DNA from: an uncultured Bacilli bacterium | GTDB taxonomy: Bacteria; Bacillota_I; Bacilli_A; RF39; UBA660 | DNA: 9,248 bases | Assembly (NCBI GenBank): GCA_947629075.1 | Contig: CANRCI010000053.1 | Coordinates: forward strand, 1 to 9,248 | Reading direction: 5' to 3' | Made by a program: the position numbers and the translations under genes | Shown here: piece after piece, positions 6,606 through 9,248 of the stretch | How the letters are laid out: each line of letters opens with the position of its first letter | Position numbering within the stretch: position 1 is the stretch's first letter | Notes under the pieces: model-generated | Database searches by the model: none | What the model was told of the DNA's origin: nothing | Seen by the model: the letters and a program-made list of their open reading frames with translations, nothing else

Positions 6606-7497
6606 TAAATTTAAAAAGAATATTGATGAGTGTGTCCTTAGATATTCTTTTTTTGATAATGTTATAAAATTGGATACTCCGGAGAAGTCTTACATCTTAA
6701 AAAAGAAAAGACGACATGATTTAGATATCTATAACTATCTAGCATTAAAGGGGTTTGACAACTACATCGAGAAAAAAACGGAATTAGATGACTACGAAAT
6801 ATATCCATACATCGAAGAAAACTTTACCCCGAATGAAGATAAGGCTTTAGATCTAATATATCTCATGAGTATCCTTCACAATAAGACGACTTACTTCGAA
6901 GTCTTAGATCAGGAAAACATCAAAGAACTATACGAAGATATTCAAAACCAAATAATTACGACGATCAATTATTATGACAATGTTCGCTATATCATTGAAA
7001 ATGAAAAGTATTTACCACCTAGTAATTATTTGTTGATTAGAAATATAACTTTTATTTATTCGGCTTTAGACAGTGCTAGAAGATATCTAGATAAATGGTA
7101 TGAACTAATTAAAAATAAAAAAAGAATTAGAAAATGTCTAATTCATAATAAGTTAGAGTTATCGCATCTAATAGAAAGTGATAAACCATATCTCTTGAGT
7201 TGGAATCATTCTCGTAAAGATTTACCCATCTATGATTTCTTAAATTTTTATAAACTTAATCAAAACTTAGAATTCACCAGTCTTTTTGAAGTATACAATT
7301 CGAAATATCATCTCTATGAAGAAGAGAAGTACTTACTATTTACGCTGATGTTAATTCCGGAAAAACTGGAATTTAACCAGAGTGAAATAGATAATACAAT
7401 TATCGTCAGTTCTTTACTTCTACACATTGAAAATACTTTTTCTTTTGTTTCAAAATATGATTCTGACTATACCACAGAACAAACACATCAGTTCTAA
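6589..7497 (+). CDS. ysxE: YsxE-like, CotS-family kinase-fold spore coat protein (probable pseudokinase)
   Basis: A 302-aa protein with the sketch of an aminoglycoside-phosphotransferase/CotS fold: FFDNVIKLDTPEKSYILKKK (21-40) as the N-lobe strands, YPYIEENF (72-79) in the hinge position, YLMSILHNKTTY (91-102) as the L..LH..T helix, and CLIHNKLELSHLI (183-195) followed by YLLSWNHSRKDLPIYDFLNF (201-220) where the catalytic loop and metal-binding segment should be. The usual HGDxxxxN is HNKxxxxH and the expected metal-binding Asp is replaced, so phosphotransfer is unlikely. No signal peptide or membrane segment is seen. In B. subtilis ysxE follows spoVID and its product is a coat protein. Here the ATG lies 17 nt inside the end of spoVID, implying coupled translation. 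The assignment rests on context plus fold motifs; sequence similarity is low. Confidence 0.75.
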   Translation: MIPIIDKFKKNIDECVLRYSFFDNVIKLDTPEKSYILKKKRRHDLDIYNYLALKGFDNYIEKKTELDDYEIYPYIEENFTPNEDKALDLIYLMSILHNKTTYFEVLDQENIKELYEDIQNQIITTINYYDNVRYIIENEKYLPPSNYLLIRNITFIYSALDSARRYLDKWYELIKNKKRIRKCLIHNKLELSHLIESDKPYLLSWNHSRKDLPIYDFLNFYKLNQNLEFTSLFEVYNSKYHLYEEEKYLLFTLMLIPEKLEFNQSEIDNTIIVSSLLLHIENTFSFVSKYDSDYTTEQTHQF

Positions 7498-7668
7498 AAA
7501 CAGAATGATGGCGTTTAACTTAGTCGTTATACAAATTAAAAGAATCGCTTGATAAAAAATGATAATAACTAAAGCGATAAGTGTCCCTAAGTAGAGAAGG
7601 CTACTCCTTCTTTTTCTTTTGCACATTTCACAACGACAGAAAAAATTGTGCCTTCGCGGTTTAAACAT
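7450..7668 (-). CDS. Small Cys-rich, two-helix predicted membrane protein
   Basis: The 72-aa product has a basic N-terminus carrying C-x-C-x2-C (Cys11, Cys13, Cys16) inside a run of Arg/Lys, then two hydrophobic segments (about 25-47 and 52-70) joined by a short polar turn (TTKLN). The charge pattern suggests the N-terminal Cys cluster faces the cytoplasm. No family is recognised. Evidence that it is a gene: AGGTGGTG lies directly upstream of the ATG on the minus strand, a SigA-like promoter is present further upstream, and the hydrophobic composition is gene-like. Its 3' end overlaps the end of ysxE by 48 nt in a convergent arrangement. The three cysteines could bind a metal, but with only three ligands that would need dimerisation or another residue such as His7. 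Confidence 0.65.
   Translation of the reverse strand: MFKPRRHNFFCRCEMCKRKRRSSLLYLGTLIALVIIIFYQAILLICITTKLNAIILFLELMCLFCGIVRIIF
7593..7620 (+). terminator. Possible terminator of spoVID-ysxE, lying inside the opposing gene
   Basis: AGAGAAGG (7593-7600) can pair with CCTTCTTT (7606-7613, one G-U pair) around loop CTACT, followed by a T-rich run to 7620. It is about 95 nt after the ysxE stop. The same bases on the minus strand encode the KRKRRSSLL part of the 72-aa protein, so the T-run could merely reflect Lys/Arg codons. Confidence 0.45.
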
Positions 7669-7683
7669 AACACCACCTAGTAT

Positions 7684-7712
7684 ATTTTATGAAAAATGTG
7701 ATAGTTTGTCAT
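7684..7712 (-). promoter_or_regulatory. SigA-like promoter of the 72-aa membrane protein gene
   Basis: Read on the minus strand, ATGACA (7712-7707), 17 bp, then TAAAAT (7689-7684); each box has one mismatch to consensus. The start of transcription would fall near 7677, almost at the ribosome site. CATAAAAT in the same place also resembles a SigE -10 box, but no matching SigE -35 was found. Confidence 0.45.
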
Positions 7713-7773
7713 AGCTGTTTAGACTATTTACAAATAAAAAGTAAAATTAAGAGTAAACTATAACAAATTAACA

Positions 7774-7802
7774 TTGTCCTTTACATATTTAGATGATATA
7801 AT
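7774..7802 (+). promoter_or_regulatory. SigA-type promoter of the prepilin-like gene
   Basis: TTGTCC (7774-7779), a 17-bp spacer and a perfect TATAAT (7797-7802) with a TGn extension (TG at 7794-7795). Transcription should start near 7809, giving a leader of roughly 20 nt. The ribosome site before the ATG is weak (AGGG at 7814-7817, GGTG at 7820-7823). Confidence 0.75.
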
Positions 7803-7827
7803 TTTTATAGAATAGGGTTGGTGCATA

Positions 7828-9248
7828 ATGAAAAAGAGAAAGGGTTTTAAATTAGGTAAAAGAGCATTTACTTTAGTAGAACTTTTGGGTGTAATTGTCA
7901 TAATGTCTTTGATTCTTATGGTAGTATTCCCATCTTTATATGGACTTATGAATTCTAATAATGATAAAAAATATAATAATTATAACGATTTAGTATATGA
8001 GGCATCTCGTCTTTATGCTGGTAAAAAAACTGAGGCTTTGGGATCTAGTCGTGATGTCGGATGTACAACTTTTCAACTTAAAGATTTAATTAATAATGAT
8101 TATTTAAAAGAATACAGTGATAAAAATACTACTTGTAGTGTACCAGGATATATTAAAGTTCAGAATAACAAGGGTAAAATAATTGTTAGTTATCGTATGG
8201 AATGTAAAGAGACTAGCAATCCTAGTAATGTTTGGAATAATGGTATGCAACAACAAGATGGGTCAAACTGTACAGCTTATCAAAAAGTCGATGTTCAAAA
8301 TTTGAAAAATATTTTTGATCCGAACAATGAAAAGTTTGAATATACGGGTAATTTAGGTTTCTTGAAGAGTACTTATGCTAGTGGTAACTATGTATATTAT
8401 TCAGGACGTCTATGGCGTATTTATGGTTATAATACTTCACTTGAAACATTGCGACTTATCTCTGATGAAGCCGTTGGTTCAATTCCGTTTAATTCTTCAT
8501 CTAGTTCAACTTATTCAAACAGTCATGCTGAAAGATGGTTGACTAGTGAATTACTACCAACGTTTAAAGAGTTCAATAAATTTGGAGTTATGGCGACATA
8601 TTACAATGCTGCAATTACTAATACGACAAAGACTCGTGAAGCTTTGATTGGTCTTCTTTCTCAAGATGAATTTAATCATATCAAGAGTTGGTATGTAAAA
8701 CCAGATACTTATTGGTTGTCAACTGAAGGTAGTGGTGGTAACGCTTATTACGCTCAAAACAGTACGAGTGCTACTTCTAAAAGTACGGTTATAAGAACGA
8801 TAAGACCAGTAATTACTTTAGAGTCAAATGCTGGAAAATATAGTGGAACTGGTACTAGTAGTGATCCTTATATAATCGATGAAGAATACTATCCACAAAA
8901 TACTAATACATTACTTAATACTAGATACAGTGGTGAATATGTAAGACTTACTATCAATGGAAGTAATAAATTATTTAGAATTGTTAAAGTAGATAATGGT
9001 CTTACGAAAGTAATATCAGAGGACTTGTTGTATACTAGTCAGTTCGATACCGATTATTATGATTTTAAATTATCGACTGTAAACGATATTCTAAATGCTA
9101 ATTCGACATCGATGTACAATCAGTTAACGCAAAAAGGATTAGTAGTTGAGGGAAGCTTCTGTGGTGATATTTTAAACGATGCCAATATAACGGCAGGTAA
9201 TGGATTGTTCTTAAATTCTAACTGTGTAACGCCATCACTATTGAAAGC
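7828..9248 (+). CDS. Prepilin-like surface protein with repeated globular domains (3' truncated)
   Basis: The frame is open from the ATG at 7828 to the right edge (473 codons without a stop), so the C-terminus is missing. A basic leader (residues 1-13) is followed by FTLVELLGVIVIMSLILMVV (14-33), a class III type IV prepilin signature with Glu at position 5 of the mature protein; cleavage is expected after Ala13, where Gly is usual. A pilin-like region (about 40-150) has cysteines at 79, 103, 126 and 148. Next comes a domain with YYSGRLWRIYGYN (190-202), AERWL (234-238), LLSQDEF (276-282), YWLST (295-299) and RPVITL (326-331), which resembles DUF6273-type repeats of gut Firmicutes. After a GTGTSSDPYII linker (341-350), a second, diverged unit begins at GEYVRLTINGSNKLFRIVKV (370-388). 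Most likely exported, processed by a prepilin peptidase and displayed at the surface. No pilus assembly gene is in view. It is transcribed alone from its own promoter. Confidence 0.85.
   Translation, partial: MKKRKGFKLGKRAFTLVELLGVIVIMSLILMVVFPSLYGLMNSNNDKKYNNYNDLVYEASRLYAGKKTEALGSSRDVGCTTFQLKDLINNDYLKEYSDKNTTCSVPGYIKVQNNKGKIIVSYRMECKETSNPSNVWNNGMQQQDGSNCTAYQKVDVQNLKNIFDPNNEKFEYTGNLGFLKSTYASGNYVYYSGRLWRIYGYNTSLETLRLISDEAVGSIPFNSSSSSTYSNSHAERWLTSELLPTFKEFNKFGVMATYYNAAITNTTKTREALIGLLSQDEFNHIKSWYVKPDTYWLSTEGSGGNAYYAQNSTSATSKSTVIRTIRPVITLESNAGKYSGTGTSSDPYIIDEEYYPQNTNTLLNTRYSGEYVRLTINGSNKLFRIVKVDNGLTKVISEDLLYTSQFDTDYYDFKLSTVNDILNANSTSMYNQLTQKGLVVEGSFCGDILNDANITAGNGLFLNSNCVTPSLLK

Noticed and set aside
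24..8862. Shared 12-mer GGAACTGGTACT at 24-35 and near 8856 in the two surface protein genes
   Set aside because: Both encode a short Gly-Thr repeat with common codons; the flanks do not match, so it is not a DNA repeat.
1..9248. Mycoplasma-type genetic code (TGA as Trp)
   Set aside because: Several genes end at TGA exactly where their families end, and all Trp codons checked in conserved motifs are TGG.

Overview
The window looks like chromosome from a low-GC, AT-rich Gram-positive bacterium of the Bacilli. The basis is the Bacilli-type order dnaG-rpoD-trmK, strong GGAGG-type ribosome sites, a lipoprotein and sortase-type surface protein, and a recognisable spoVID-ysxE pair of spore-coat genes. 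TGA is used as a stop (murI, dnaG, spoVID, the 72-aa gene), so this is the standard bacterial code and not the Mycoplasma code. The mix of spore-coat genes, small divergent homologues and a pilin-like surface protein fits an uncultured gut Bacilli lineage such as the RF39/Erysipelotrichia-like groups, but that placement is inference.

Layout. Positions 1-611 hold the 3' end of a surface protein with a C-terminal anchoring signal, closed by a strong terminator (626-651). A SigA-type promoter (749-777) drives murI (799-1566), which overlaps by 4 nt a small lipoprotein gene (1563-2054). An extended -10 box (2095-2103) and a terminator-like hairpin (2118-2144) precede dnaG (2162-3889). This is followed almost without gaps by rpoD (3894-4991) and trmK (4993-5658), ending in a terminator that contains the trmK stop codon. 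spoVID (5721-6605, GTG start) and ysxE (6589-7497) overlap by 17 nt. A 72-aa membrane protein gene on the minus strand (7450-7668) converges on ysxE and overlaps its 3' end. Finally a divergent promoter (7774-7802) drives a pilin-like surface protein gene that runs off the right edge (7828 to beyond 9248).

How the genes relate. The centre is a macromolecular-synthesis block: DNA primase, housekeeping sigma factor and a tRNA methyltransferase. murI supplies D-glutamate for peptidoglycan. spoVID and ysxE belong to spore coat assembly; in Bacillus subtilis they are also neighbours, but elsewhere on the chromosome (between hemL and valS, from memory). The two ends encode cell-surface proteins. 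No tRNA, rRNA, CRISPR, transposase or phage gene was seen. The items most worth a second look are the prepilin-like protein with apparently duplicated globular domains, the kinase-like YsxE without the usual catalytic residues, the hairpin leader of dnaG, and the Cys-rich small membrane protein on the minus strand.
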